Shown here: in pieces, positions 11,600 through 24,400 of the stretch
How the letters are laid out: each line of letters starts with the position of its first letter
How positions within the stretch are numbered: the stretch's first letter is position 1
NCBI GenBank assembly: GCA_038373885.1
Contig: JAWZYV010013004.1
Location: 62,001-126,000, forward strand
Length of the DNA: 64,000 nucleotides
Direction of reading: 5' to 3'
Source of the DNA: Cheiracanthium punctorium
Taxonomy: Eukaryota > Arthropoda > Arachnida > Araneae > Cheiracanthiidae
Program-made: the position numbers and the translations under genes
The notes under the pieces: generated by a model
What the model was told of the DNA's origin: nothing
Database searches by the model: none
Seen by the model: the letters and a program-made list of their open reading frames with translations, nothing else

Positions 11600-12545
11600 A
11601 ATAGCAATAAAGTTTTATAATTTGACAATATAATGCTTAAATATCAACTTTCTACTTTTTACCAATATTAATTTTTATTTCCAGTGTAACACTGAGTTAC
11701 CAAAAAAATAACCAAAAAAATTAAAAATGGTATAAAATTATGTTAATTAAAAAAGGTTAAAATTATTTTAAGTAACTACTTATCAATATTGGATATATTT
11801 TGAATGTATATCCAACACTATAAATGCATTTTAAATATATCTGGGCCACACGCTAAGATTAACTTTATACGAATATTGATTTTTGTTTTCAATTTTTTAA
11901 ACAATATTGAGTTAATATTTAAAAATTTATCAGTTGTAAGACTACAACAAAAATATTTCCAATATACACCCAATATTTAGATTTTTTTTTGTATGTTAAA
12001 TTCAGCAGAAAAAAAAAATATTAATATTATTTTGAGAATTTATGAGACCTAAATTATAATTTTTACCAATAATGGAATTTTATTTACCAATATTGGAAAT
12101 TGGGTTTATTCTCAAATCGTTCACTTACTACTTGCCAGTATTGGTTTTTGATATCATTGTTTTCACAATATTGAGTTAATATTTAAAAGTTTATTGGTAA
12201 CGAGACTACTTCAGAAATATTCCCAATATATAATTAATATTTGAATACACTTCATATGTTAATTTGAATTTTACAAATAATGATAATAATATTTTGAGCA
12301 TATATCAGGGCCAAACACTAATTTTTACCAATATTGGAAATAGTTTTTATTCTCAAAGTATTCACATATTATGTAAATTTTGTTATTTAAAAGTAATTAC
12401 TTAATAATATTGGAAATATTTCTAATATACACCCAATATTATTGATACATTTCAAATGTTTTAAGATTCAATAGTATTAAGATTGGTAAAATTTGCTTAG
12501 AAACGGGCAAAATATTAAATTTCTAATATTGGATTTTATTTTCAA
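11600..12545 (+). repeat. Array of degenerate AT-rich CCAATATTGG-type repeats, left arm
   Basis: Units of roughly 230-330 bp recur with blocks such as ACCAATATTGG, GAGTTAATATTTAAAA, CCAATATACACCCAATAT and TTTTGAGAATATAT. At least four imperfect units follow one another. The palindromic core TACCAATATTGG repeats within units. Confidence 0.65.
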
Positions 12546-12742
12546 TTAATTCACAAGATCGGGTAAATGTTGATGCTGTACAAAAAATAACTTTTAATAT
12601 GTGACATATTTAAACAACAATAATAATAATCCATACTGTTATCAGATACATTCTTATATATAGATAGATATATAAAATAAATTATTTTAATTTCCCTAAA
12701 ATAGTTAATAGCCAGAAGCAAGGCATATTCAAGGAATAAATC

Positions 12743-12898
12743 CAGGGCCGTACCCAGAAAAAAAAAAAAAAATTGGCGAGGGTCCAAACGGTAGCAAAGG
12801 CAGAATTTTTCACAAAATGAGGTCATTATTATTATTTTATTAACAAAAATCGATTTTTTTAGGGGGGAGGGGGTCCGGGCCCCCTGGATACGGCCTTG
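12743..12898. mobile_element. hAT-type MITE near inner end, left arm
   Basis: TIRs are CAGGGCCGTACCCAG and CTGGATACGGCCTTG. The flanks AATAAATC and AATAATCA are a near-match 8-bp duplication. Also present in the right arm. Confidence 0.75.
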
Positions 12899-12904
12899 AA
12901 TAAT

Positions 12905-13184
12905 CACCCTATAAAAAGTGACGGTCACTCTTACAAATAGTCAAAGCTCACTCTTGATTAGAGCAGTCCACTCTTTAAGGGATGGCGTGCTGTCACCCTT
13001 TCCTAGAGTGAGGCACTCTTTCCCGGAGTGCGCTTTTGAATTATCACTCCTAGTCCAGAGTCAGAAATGTCACTCTTCGGAATAGTGATTTCTCACTCTA
13101 TGGAGGTTGGCTGATTTTTGTCACGAAGGTAGGGTGATATATCACTCCTCAGCACTGGTTTTTCACTCTTGATTATTAAGAGAG
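12905..13184 (+). repeat. Inner subterminal repeat block, left unit
   Basis: This block has at least ten TCACTCT-like motifs in mixed orientations and ends TTAAGAGAG then TA. It is nearly identical in inverse orientation to 13349-13635 and is the best conserved portion of the two arms. Confidence 0.78.
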
Positions 13185-13348
13185 TAGGATTTTTAAAAAA
13201 AAAACAAATTATCCATTTTCTAAATCATAGTGCTTAGAATAATTATACCATCTTTTAAAAGTCCTTTTCATAATTTCTTTATTAAATTGCATACTGTTAA
13301 GTAAATAATACACACACTTTCTTAGTAGTAATATATCAATGCATCTTA
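13185..13348. other. Spacer between the two giant units
   Basis: This is an AT-rich, non-palindromic stretch with a TA at each edge (13185-13186 and 13347-13348). It has no GAGTGA repeats and no ORF. It may be host DNA between two independent insertions or the loop of a fold-back structure. Confidence 0.7.
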
Positions 13349-13635
13349 CTCTCTTAATAATCAAGAGTGAAAAACCAGTGCTGAGGAGTGATATATCACC
13401 CTACCTTCGTGACAAAAATCAGCCAACCTCCATAGAGTGAGAAATCACTATTCTGAAGAGTGACATTTCTGACTCTGGACTAGGAGTGAGAATTCAAAAA
13501 CCCACTCCGGGAAAGAGTGCCTCACTCTAAGGAAAGGGTGACAGCACGCCATCCCTTAAAGAGTGGAGCGCTCTGATCAAGAGTGAGCTATGACCCTTTT
13601 TAAGAGTGACCGCCACTTTTTATAGGGTGATTATT
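13349..13635 (-). repeat. Inner subterminal repeat block, right unit
   Basis: It begins CTCTCTTAATAATCAAGAGT and carries the same AGAGTGA/TCACTCT series as 12905-13184 in reverse. One small difference is an altered base in the motif near 13454. Confidence 0.78.
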
Positions 13636-13785
13636 CGAGACCGTATCCAGGGGTCCGGACCCTCCCCCCTCCCAAAAAAATTGATTTTTGTTAATAAAAT
13701 AATAATAATGACGTCTTTTTGTGAAAAATTCTGCCTTTTCCACGGTTTGGACCCTGCCTGAAATTTTTGTCTGGGTACGGCCCTG
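13636..13785. mobile_element. hAT-type MITE near inner end, right arm
   Basis: Inverse counterpart of 12743-12898, beginning CGAGACCGTATCCAG and ending CTGGGTACGGCCCTG. It abuts the inner subterminal block in both arms. Confidence 0.75.
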
Positions 13786-13959
13786 GATTTATTCCTTGCA
13801 TATGCCTTGCTTCTGGCTATCACTATTTTGGGAAAATTAAAATAATTCCTTATATATATATATATATATATATGAATGTATCTGGTAACAGCATTGATTA
13901 TTATTATTTTTTAAATATTTGGCAAACATTAAAAGATATTTTCTATATAGCATCAATAT

Positions 13960-14960
13960 TTATCCAATCTTGTGAATTCATTGAAAATAAAATCCAATAT
14001 TATAAATTTAATATTTTGCCCATTTGAAGTCAAATTTTAATACTATTGAATCTTAAAGTATTTGAAATTTATCAATAATATTGAGTGTATATTAGAAATA
14101 TTTCCAATATTATTAAGTACTAATTACTTTTAATTATTAAAATTTACATATATGTGAATACTTTGAGAGTAAAGACCACTTCCAGTATTGGTAAAAACTA
14201 GAGTTTAGCCCTGATATATGCTCAAAATGTTATTATTATTTGTAAAATTTTAATTAACATATGAAGTGTGTATTGATATATTAATTATATATTGAGAATA
14301 TTTCTGAAGCAGTCTCACTACCAATGAACTTTTAAATATTAACTCAATATTGTGAAAACATTGATATCAAAAACCAATAATATTACAAAGTAGTAAGTGA
14401 ACACATTGAGAATAAACAGTTTCCAATATTGGTAAATAAAATTCCAATATTGGTAAAAATTAGCATTTAGGTCTGATAAATTCTCAAAATAACATTATAC
14501 TTTCAGTATGACTATACTAATATACCTTTTCCACTGAATTTAACATACAAAAAAATATATTCTTAATATAGGGTTGTATTGGAAATATTTTTGAAGTAGT
14601 CCTCAATTGATAAATTTTTTAATGTTAACTCAATATTGTTAAAAAAAATTGAAAACAAAGATCAACTGTAACTTCGTCAAATGTATCAAATGTAACTTCG
14701 TACAAAGTAGCAAAGTTAATATTTGCCTCAGATATATTTAAAATGCATTTATAGTATTTGATATACATTGGAAATATATTCAATATGGATAAGTAATTAC
14801 TTTAACATAACTTTATACCATTTTTAATTTTTTTGGTTAATATTTACTCAATATTACACTGGGAATAAAGCTAGTATTGGTAAAAAGTACAAAGTTGATA
14901 TTTAACCTTTATATTGTAAAAATTATAAAACTTTGCTGCTATTGAATTTAAATTAAATAT
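13960..14960 (-). repeat. Counterpart CCAATATTGG-type array, right arm
   Basis: Inverse copy of 11600-12545 with the same blocks, including two TTCCAATATTGGTAAA motifs close together near 14425-14460. Confidence 0.65.
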
Positions 14961-15074
14961 ATTTAAAATGTATCTGCAATATCGAGCGCCTTGAAAATAT
15001 TCTTCATATCGTACAAGTAAATATTTTTGCCGCATTTACCTCCCCCCCCCCCCAAGTTTGTCCATAGGCAATCT

Positions 15075-15266
15075 TTAATACATCATAGCTGGATATTGGG
15101 TATATCTATTAGAAGTCCAACATAAAATAGATTTCTCTATTAGAAATTTGAGGTGTGATCTCTCTAATGAGTAAATAACATCTATAATATACAGGTATCT
15201 GTATATATGTAGCATAGTTATAATAATTAAACTTCCAGAAGATCTTAAAGATCCGGAATATCCCAA
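15075..15266 (-). other. Second short ORF conserved between arms, right copy
   Basis: A 63-codon counterpart of 11265-11462 with the same IYSLERSHLK core and a small internal deletion relative to the left arm. Confidence 0.22.
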
Positions 15267-16669
15267 AAATGGCTATCTATTTCATATTCAAAATATTTAA
15301 AGATCAGAAATTGATACTTATTTCATATCCAGAACTTCTTAGATATCTATTTCTGGGCTATCTTGGATTATTGTCATGTTCAGAATGATCCATAACAGCT
15401 GGAAAATAAATTTTACGTAGCTCAATGGTACAAGTAATATCTGACCCCATGCATTTTTAGATTCTTGCTTTCATTCCAGTGAGTGAAATGTGGACTGTTG
15501 ACACAAAAAATACAGTATTTAAAATAACAGCCTATTCTGAAATTAAACAGATTACGAAGGAGTACAGAATTTCATTTTAATAATCAGATGATGGCATCAC
15601 TAAAAGGTACCCCCAAGAGTTCCACATGGTTACTAAAACAAACCTCCATAACTTCTAGATCTATTTAGTTACAGAATTCGTTAACAGTTTATATTTTGTT
15701 TGGTTAGTCAAAACGTAACAGGAATAGAAGTGAAAGTTTCAAAATGCTTGGAGGTGATCTGTATAGCCATTGAGCTATGTAAAATCCATCGGCAGGAGAT
15801 TTATAAGAATTTTCTTTGTCTGCAGTACTATAACTTCATTTGAGGTAATCTGTGATCAAACAAGAATAGAAATAAGAGTTTCGGACATCCACATTACTCA
15901 ACAGTGTGCAGAAATATTTGATATGTTCAATGTTACCTTTTCTCCTGCTGAAATAAAAAATCCCTGAAAGCTTATTTTTTACCTATGGTACATTTCAGAA
16001 CAACTTTCACTTACAACAGTATTAACAAAACAATAAAAATAGTTCATGATAAGATATTTATATAAAATCAAAAGAATACTAATAATTTTGATTTTTAAAT
16101 AGGTTTTATTTTAAGCATAATTTATTCAAACTTTCTTTTCAACTTTATTACAATTAACAAGTCTTTTTTTTTAATTTAAATAAATAAGAAATGAACAGGA
16201 TTGAATTGTTATCGAAAAGAAATTATTTGAAATTAAATTTCAGTCATTTATACGAACAAATACAAGAATTATGAAACACGAAAATAAGTTAAAAGAGTAA
16301 TAGCTATCCTTTAATTGAAAACCAAAAAAAAAAAAAAAATTAAATAAATAAACTAATTGTTGGGTAAATCAAAAATATAAATATATCTGCTGATAACCTC
16401 TGTTAATGTACATATCATGTTTGGAAATTTAAGAGAATACCTATTTTTCTATTCTTCCCCCTCCCCCCAGAAAAAGGAATAAAATATTTCTAAAATGGAA
16501 ACTACTTTATAATGATTGATTTCTTTTTTTGTGAAAAGGGGTAAAGAAATATTTTTGTGCAGGCCAATACATAAATAATATAAATCAAAACCAATTATTT
16601 CATAATTCCCCAACAATGCCCATTTTGTTGAATCCCCCCAACATTTTTGTCTTGTCCAAAAACCATTAT

Positions 16670-16930
16670 TTAAGGTTTAGAGGCATGAGCAAGAATACAG
16701 GTTAGAATCCTTAAAAAGTTCACCACCCAAGTCAGCCCCCCCAAGAAGACACCCCTCTTGTAGACTTGCCATAACGCAAAGAAATAATTGAAGTTTAGAG
16801 CATGAGGGTGAACCACATTAACCTCCATAGATAATGTCTGGGTGAGGGGGGAGGGTGGTGATTCACAGAAAAAGATTTTTTTTTCACCTCTTAAAAAACC
16901 AAATTCCTGTTCTGAACATAATTTATACAT
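16670..16930 (-). other. Short ORF conserved between arms, right copy
   Basis: An 86-codon minus-strand counterpart of 10192-10395. The N-terminal part and the C-terminus after YKRGV differ because of indels. Coding status uncertain. Confidence 0.2.
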
Positions 16931-17423
16931 ACTTCAAAATAAAAGCCATTTCTTAATTTTTTAATATGTATACACATTCATTTCTTTATTTATTTTTAAG
17001 TGTGATTTTATTTATTTCAATTTCACTTTTACAGCAAAATAGCTACAAATTACTTAATCTTTTAAAAACTTCAAATTGAAAAAAAAAATTCTTTTAATAT
17101 AGATTTTATGCAAGAATTATTATACTATTGAAAACAGATTTAGAACAATAAATGAAAATAAAGCCAGAAAAACTCATTAGTATGTTAGAACAAAGTTCAA
17201 TTAATACGAGGGCCAAAAAAAAAAGAAAGAAAAAACAGTTAATAAAAATATATAAGCAAAGTCTTAATAAAAACATGAGTAATGGAACTTCCAAGTCCAG
17301 AGTAGTCTTCAGCCTAGCAAATTTTAGTTTACGATGCGTTCTAAATTTTAAAAAAAATTTAAACTATTACAGAACTGCAGAAGTAAAAAATAGCCTACGA
17401 ATTGAAAAAAGTGGAAGATATCT

Positions 17424-17602
17424 CTTATTGACACTCATGCAGGTTTGAATGAATTATAAAAGCAATGGCAGTGAACACACAACAAATTATTACAAATTTG
17501 GTTTAATTGTATTACATTGTTACATTTATATAAAATACAATCACTGGATTCAATATGAGTACTTCAATACTATTTCACATTCAGGGATTCTTCTAACAGC
17601 AT
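17424..17602 (-). other. Terminal exon-like island E, right unit
   Basis: The minus-strand acceptor TATCTTCCAG is identical to the left arm. The same frame reads DAVRRIPECEIVLKYSY and then stops. The poly(A) hexamer is AATAAG (17429-17424) instead of AATAAA. Confidence 0.4.
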
Positions 17603-19032
17603 CTGGAAGATAAAAATTATGACTTCAACAAGTAATTACAGAATTAAAAGTTAAAACATAACTGCTATTCTATCCTAATAAAAAAAGGGTACCCTCCCCC
17701 CTCCCCATAATTTGAATAAGACTGAAGAAAGGCTAAAAATCAGAAAGAGTTGGCAGCTAGAATATACTAGAGCATAAACTAGATCTATGTTAAATACATA
17801 CAAAATAAAATTAGTTAAAATTAGTTTTGTGTGTACATGGATTAGTGTCAAATTTAAATCTCCAACTAAAGCACAACTTAACACTTTCAACTAGGTGATG
17901 AATTTACAGAGGAATAAGTCAGCAGATCTTTTCATTTGATTCAGAAAACATTTTGTTTATAGTTTCACTAAAATCGGAGGATAACTTTATAATAAAAAGT
18001 CTGCAAATCTACATACATTTTGGAACACCTTTAGGAGCAGGTTAAATACAATTTTGGAACAGCACAAAAGCATACCGAAAAATGGTAATAATAAATACTT
18101 TCTTATTACCATTTTTCATATTACCATATTTATGTATGGTAATAATAAATACTTTCAAGTAACATTTACATATACTGTAACCTTCTGAGTAAGAGAGGGA
18201 AGGGAAACAGGGTTCCTACTGTTAAAATTGTACAAATTATGAATAAATGAATAAAATAAAGATGTAGAATTTAAGCTGCCTTTTACATTTTAATTTTGCC
18301 ACTGAACATAAAAGCAAATGGAAAAAAAACTGCAATAAAACTTAAATATAGCAGCTCAAAAAAAAAAAAAAAAATCTATTTTTTTACCTGCAAAAAATAA
18401 AAGAAAAAAAACTTTAATTTTACAGATAAGAAATGCTTGTACTGTTTTATAAAATAATCTGTTCTCTATGTTCTATTAATATTAGAATATACTGATATGC
18501 AAAGTGATTGAGAGCACAAAATACTTTATTAAAAGTAAGGAACACATTGTAGGATTTACTTCACAAAATTTTATTTTGTGAGGTAAATCCTCTGAGGTAA
18601 CACAGAAAAGAATAATTGGGGACAGTATTGAAGCGAAAATCCCTTATCAAAGCAATTTGGAATAAAATTATCCCTGAATCACAGTAACCTGTGCGTAATA
18701 ACAAACATCAAACTAATAGTGACAAAATAAATATTAAACACATTACTTACTATTGGTGAGTTAAATTTGCAAATTATTACAATCAATTAAAAAATAGAAA
18801 ATATTCAGGACTTGTAATATATTTTAGGTACATCAAAAATTGAGTAAAAAATAAAGTGATAACTTTGCAATAAAAACTTTTCATGCACAGCAAGTAAAAT
18901 ATCATCAAATAACAACATTCTTAGCAAAGATCACATCTATATGTGGAAGATAAACAAAAGAAATAAATAATTAAACGGAAGTTTGAAAATACTTTTCATA
19001 CCCAGTCTGGTAAATTACAAGGATTCAGTGCT

Positions 19033-19181
19033 CAGAAGTGTAGCTAGAGGGGGACATTTGTCCCAGGGCATAGGATCCAAAAGGCACCAATTTGTATATA
19101 AAACTTTTTCCAGCACATTTTGGTAAACAAGAAGTGATGCAAATTTGTTCTCGGACACTGAAAATTCTTGCTACACCTCTG
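19033..19181. mobile_element. hAT-type MITE shared by both arms (right copy)
   Basis: Inverse counterpart of 6676-6820, starting CAGAAGTGTAGC and ending GCTACACCTCTG. Its presence at the same place in both arms means it predates the split of the two units. Confidence 0.72.
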
Positions 19182-19783
19182 AGTACTGACCCCAATTAAT
19201 AACCTAGATCTTCTTGAAGTCAGTTAAAAACTAGACTAAAGATATTTTTGAGTAATATTCAAATATACATATGACAACATGTGAACACTGACAAGGTTAT
19301 TGCACTTTGTTAATACTGCAGGCTTAAAAAATCTGAATTTACTAAGGAAGTAAAGTTTACATTTACATATTGTATTAGTAAAATTAAAAAATAATATATT
19401 TCATCTGTTTTTACCACTAATGGTGGTACATGTAATATGGTGTCAAAACTGGTAGGCTAGTTTTCGATTTGGTTTGTACCAAAGTACAGATATGAGATTA
19501 ACAAAAAAGGAAAAAAAGTCTGAAAGAATGTCCAAACAACTTTTGAGCAATTATACTTATGAATTTCAAGAGCAATAAATATTTTAATTTTTATTGATAC
19601 TAAATCTATCTTACTTATATACAATTTTGCCTTACTGAAAAATCAGAAAATTTTTGAAAAAAATGAAAAAACTGAATTCTTTATAAACATTGAAAAAGGT
19701 CTGAATATTAAACTAAATTCTTAAATCTCATCTCTGAAAGTAGCATTTTACAGTTTACATTTTAAACAACAACAGCAGTGACA

Positions 19784-19787
<4 letters not shown>

Positions 19788-19827
<40 letters not shown>
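19788..19827. repeat. (AAT)n microsatellite
   Basis: About 13 consecutive AAT/TAA triplets, present only in the right arm. Confidence 0.9.
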
Positions 19828-19828
<1 letters not shown>

Positions 19829-20541
19829 GTTACAGGAGTTTCAAGGTTTTACTTACAACATATTTTTAAGAGGTAGTGAGGGTGCAGAGTTAAAAAAATT
19901 AATCTGAAGGGACTAAAAATTGATTTTTATACTTTATTTCATTGTTACTTCATAAAATGTTGCAAATAAGACTTGATTTTGCAAGCAATTTATTAACTTG
20001 GTGTCAAATATGCAACTTGACATAAAAAATTTACATATAATAGAGATTAAATAAATGACAGAATATAGCATAACATAAAATGATATACTAAAGAGTTGCC
20101 TGGGTCAAATGCTTTAATAAAGAATACCACATTGAATTTTACTGTATAAATATTTATTGTTTTACTCATTGATGTAACTTTACCAAAAGTTATACTTTTT
20201 TTTCTTTTAAGAACAGCCCTAATAACTTTCTCAATTTACATGAAATTTATAAAATTTAATACATAGTCACTAACTGCCCCAAAGTAACATCACTTTAGGG
20301 GAAAAAAAACTAAAAAAAAAAAAACATATAAATCAATTTGGAAAATAAGAAAAAAATAAACTAAACAAAAAAGTAAACATCTCAAAAAAAAAAAAAAAAA
20401 AAAAGTTATTGACAATTATGAAATTATGCGATACAAGCTTTGAAAAAATTAGACCGCAGAGATCAAAAGTATGCAGACTTTGAACTAGTAATTAAGAACA
20501 TTTAAAGAATAAATAAACAAATAAAACAAAAATATGAATAC

Positions 20542-20626
20542 CACTTATAATGCCAATAGTTTCTTCTCTTTTACAGCATGCCACTGACAAAAATTCAATG
20601 GTTTTCCACAGGACCAGTTCAGAGTA
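20542..20626 (-). other. Exon-like island D, right unit
   Basis: This is the minus-strand counterpart of 5388-5464, with the acceptor TTTCTAG kept. The frame shared with the left arm (TLNW, HAVKEKK) ends in TAA within the island. The left-arm donor G-GTTTAT is not preserved here, so this copy may be defective. Confidence 0.35.
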
Positions 20627-21365
20627 CTAGAAAATAAAAAGATAATAAAGTGATAAACAGCCAAAATCAATCAGTTTTTCTTGTAACATATTTTATTCAT
20701 CACTTGGCTCTGCAAGCTTTAAAGACAGGCTTCTCAAAAACTCGGTATAATTCAGAATGCTTCTTCATAGACAGCATGATGAACTTTTATAGAACAACAA
20801 AACTGCAGGTCTTATCCCATTTTTAGGGAGAAATTCACGAAAGTGGAAACTGTATCTGATGGCTAATTCTCCCTCTATTTTGGACAATACAATATGTTAT
20901 AAATTTTTCTCTGAGTATTTCACTTCTATAAATTAACCATTTGTATTGCCATAAATACAGCTTGTGAAGAGAAATTCTGAATTTTCAAATTTCTGACTAA
21001 GTTTTTATTCTGACATAGAAGAAATTCTGACATAGTTGAATTCTTTTAAAACCTGTTCAGAAATTGCATTATTTCTTGTAAAAAAAAATAAAATAATAAT
21101 AACTTGATTGAAACATTTTGTTTCTACTCAGTGAGACACTTAATGAAACACAATTTTTGTGAGAAATCTACTACCCATGTGATTCAGTGCTTAAGATATG
21201 CATTCTTCTAAAATGGGATGCTTTGCAATGCAAATAATAATAATAATATAAAATTCACACAGACATGTGTATAAGGAACATTTATAACATATGATATGAA
21301 TATAAAATTAACTCCCAAATTTAAAAATACACTGAAACAGTAAATAATTAAAAATAAATACATAC

Positions 21366-21449
21366 TTATATCTAAAGACATCCAAAGTAGTATTCACCCT
21401 TATCAAAGGTTCGTGAAAAATCACCCAGTCATCGCTGTTATTAACTCTC
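21366..21449 (-). other. Exon-like island C, right unit
   Basis: Acceptor-like AAATATAG precedes 21449 on the minus strand, and a GTATGT donor follows 21366. The island is open in one frame, which includes WVIFHEPLIRVNTTLDVF, the most protein-like stretch in either unit. No family was recognised. Confidence 0.35.
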
Positions 21450-22019
21450 CTATATTTCAAGAAAATGAGTATTCAGTACATAAAAAACATTCTAAAAGTT
21501 TCGTTTTCTAAAGCAACCAATTTATATGAATATTCATTTATTATCAATTTATATATATTTAACTAATGACCACCCAAGGTAGGAGTCTTCAGTTAAAATT
21601 TACATTTAAACATTATCACAAGAACAAATGATTCGGTGGTAGATCGAGGGGTAATGGGATGAGTGGCTATAGGGCTTCAGTCCCCCCCCCCCCCGTTCTC
21701 AAATCCAGGCAGCAATTATGACATAAAGTCGCTTGAGTCAGAAGTATGGGTCTAAATGGGGGCCCCCTTACATTTTGTTTCTTCACCGACTCTGACAATT
21801 GTCTTTCTGTATTTTCCACAGTATTTACCCGTTTGCCCATGATAATCAGGGAACAATCATATTACATTAAATTTTTCAGTAATATTTGACTTATTTATTA
21901 AGATATATTTTTCAGAAATTTGTATATGAATGCATTTAAAATTATTTCAGATTTTAAATGCAAAAATAATGTGTAACAGATAAACAGTGATAATTCGCAA
22001 GTAATAATATATTAAGATG

Positions 22020-22560
22020 CTAACATATCAAAAATATATACTTGTGCAATATATATGAGGAATATTTGAAATATACACCCAATATTGTGGATACATTTTA
22101 AATAAATTTAATTTAAATTCATTAAGATTGACAATATAATGGGTAAATATTAATTTGCTACAATTTACATTAGTATTTATTTCTAATTTAATGATAATAT
22201 TGAATAATTAAGTATGTGAACATGAAAAAATAAAAATACTATAAAATTAATTACTTGTCAATATTAGGAATACATTAGAAATATTACCAATGTTTACCTA
22301 ATATTGTGTATACATTTTAAATACATTTGGGCTAAATATTAACTTGCTGCTATGTAAAAATACTGGTTTGGGTTTTCAATGTTTTACAATCCTGTGAGGT
22401 GCTATTTGAAAGTTTATTGGTAATGGAACTACTTCAGAACTACTTCCAAAATATAGGCAATATTGTAGATACATTTCATTTAAATTCAGTAGAAAAAGGA
22501 TTAAAATTATTTTGAATTTTTAAGTAAATTTTACCAATATCATAAATTTATTTACCCTTA
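22020..22560 (-). repeat. Further CCAATATTGG-type repeat units, right arm
   Basis: The blocks TACACCCAATATTGTGG, ATACATTTTAAAT and TATTGGTAATGG recur here. They are the same family as the inner arrays but lie in the outer third of the unit. Only a remnant is seen in the left arm near 3310-3540. Confidence 0.5.
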
Positions 22561-22648
22561 ATGATACCCAGTAGAAGACCCAAACTCTGAAATCCATGCT
22601 GTCTGCTTTCTCAACAATGTCAATAAATAATGAAATCTGTTCTGCTAC
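22556..22648 (-). other. Exon-like island B, right unit
   Basis: On the minus strand this 93-bp island lies between CTTGCAG and GTAAAT and is open for 31 codons in the frame that is open in the left island. It is part of a longer 154-codon minus-strand ORF (22520-22984), most of which translates a MITE and G/C runs and is not credible as a gene. Confidence 0.3.
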
Positions 22649-22780
22649 CTGCAAGTTCAGAAAACCACAGAATAATATTAAATACTTGAAAAATATAACA
22701 TTAATGATATGGGCACCCATAAGGGGGGGGGGCTCAAGGTAGGGAACTTGCTCCCCCCCCCTAGGAGAGGAGAGCAGGGG

Positions 22781-22953
22781 CAGGGACATACCCCCAAAAA
22801 ATTCTGGGAGTGTCCAAAAATTTCGGAGGGGGTCCAAACGATGAAAAAGGCAGAAATTTTCACAAAAAGATTTCACCATTATTGCTTTGTTAATAAAAAC
22901 TGAAATTTCGGAGGTGTTACAGACCCCCACCCCCCTTCCTGGGTACGTCCTTG
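22781..22953. mobile_element. hAT-type MITE private to the right arm
   Basis: The ends are CAGGGACATACCCCC and GGTACGTCCTTG. Internal sequence (GGTCCAAACGATG, GGCAGAAATTTTCAC) resembles the 12743-12898 family. Another G/C-rich fragment lies just left of it (22711-22780). Confidence 0.6.
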
Positions 22954-23809
22954 GCCAGAGGGTGACTGGTGGGGCTTCAGACACCCTCGAAATAAGTAAA
23001 CATAAGAAATGGAGAAAATTACATATTCGTGGGTAATTTTGAAAGTTCAGCTTGAAATTTTTAAGGTTTAGATACGTCCCTAAGCCAAACTCACTCCACC
23101 CCCCCCACTTAAGTATGTTTTTTCAATCTGCAAAGATATGTTCTGATTAAATGAATTTAAAATGAAATATGCTAGATAAATTTTAAGTTTATGAACATTT
23201 CCTATGCAATATGTGAAATAACCTTCATTAAAAATGAAGTCTTAAAAAAAATGCAACTCAAAGCATGGCTTTTTCCATAACATTACAGAAATAATTCAGC
23301 AATCAAAATTAATTGAATGTCAACAATATTATTTGAATTGTCTTAGACTGAACAAGTGTAAAGTAAGCTTTATTTAAGGGGAATAGATGAAGTGAATATT
23401 ATCAAATACAATGAAGAACCGTTCTGATTATACCATCTTTAAAATAAAACAAACTACATTAAAATCGGCTCATCCATTTGGGATCTATTTTGCCACACAC
23501 ACATCCAACTTTTAGAAAAAAAAACCAGGCTTTAGTATCTTAGAATGAAAATTTAATAAACTAAATTCATATTCTGAAAAAATTTAAGGACCCCTTAAAA
23601 TGGGGTGTCTGGGGCATGTGCCCTCCTTGCTCCTGTGATAATCATGGTCTTATCATCACAGGATTTTCAGTAGTATTTGACTTAATTATTAAAATATATT
23701 TTTCAGCAATTTGTACATAAATGCACCTAAAATTATTTATCAGATTTTAAATTGTGAAATAATGTACAGTAGATAAACAGCCATTACTGTTATATTAAGA
23801 TGCTGACAT

Positions 23810-24330
23810 ATTAAAAATATTTGTTAGTACAATGAGGGAAATTTATAATATACACACAATACTGTGTGGATACATTTTAAATATATTTAATTTAATTCAT
23901 TAACATGGACAATATAATGGATAAATGTTGCTAATTTTTACCAATATTAGATTTTATTTCCAATATAATAACAATGTGAAGGATTGAGTATATTAGCATT
24001 AGAAAAATAATAAAATGGTATAAAAATATACTTGTCAATATTAAGAATACATTATAAATATTTCGAATTTTTACTTAATATTGTGAACACATTGTAAAGA
24101 TATTTGGGCTAACTACTAACTTGCTACTATTAAAAACTTTATCAGTAATGGAATTACTTCAGAAACATTTCCAGTATATAGCCAATATTGTGGGTATATT
24201 TCATATGTTAATTAAATTCAATAGAAAAAAATTAGCATTATTTTGAATTGGTATCTAGGCTAAAAGGTAAGTTTTACCAATTTGAGAATTTTATTTACCA
24301 ATATTGATACACAACAGAAGACATAAAATC
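23810..24330 (-). repeat. Further CCAATATTGG-type repeat units, right arm
   Basis: These resemble 22020-22560 (TACACACAATACTGTG, ACATTTTAAATATATTTAAT, TTTTACCAATATTAG). The two blocks are about 1.8 kb apart and make the right arm longer than the left here, suggesting a local duplication. Confidence 0.5.
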
Positions 24331-24400
24331 TACCAAACCAAAATCTGCAAGGCTCTAAAATTAATACTGTATTACTAAATTTAATATTGTAACACTTACC

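Larger units (their letters stand above)
1..13184 (+). mobile_element. Left unit of a giant TA-flanked element, outer end cut off by window start
   Basis: This unit ends at 13184 with TTAAGAGAG followed by TA (13185-13186), the complement of the CTCTCTTAA start of the other unit. Both ends are dense in GAGTGA/TCACTCT repeats. It contains splice-like islands on the plus strand that are shared with the right unit, and an AATAAA at 9636-9641. No ORF longer than about 125 codons and no recognisable transposase, polymerase, integrase or capsid gene was found. A Tc1-like element (7914-9255) and a hAT-type MITE (2688-2862) are private insertions. The identity as a transposon is inferred from end structure, TA flanks and the second copy. 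It could instead be one arm of a single fold-back element. The superfamily is unknown. Confidence 0.6.

Noticed and set aside
12551..12928. 125-codon minus-strand ORF
   Set aside because: It runs through the MITE at 12743-12898 and repeat arrays, and is not open in the right arm.
17152..17448. 98-codon Lys-rich plus-strand ORF
   Set aside because: Caused by A-rich tracts, antisense to the region near the right-arm 3' exon, and not conserved in the left arm.
22520..22984. 154-codon minus-strand ORF as a gene
   Set aside because: Most of it translates a hAT-type MITE and G/C homopolymers. Only the exon-like island at its end is shared with the left arm.
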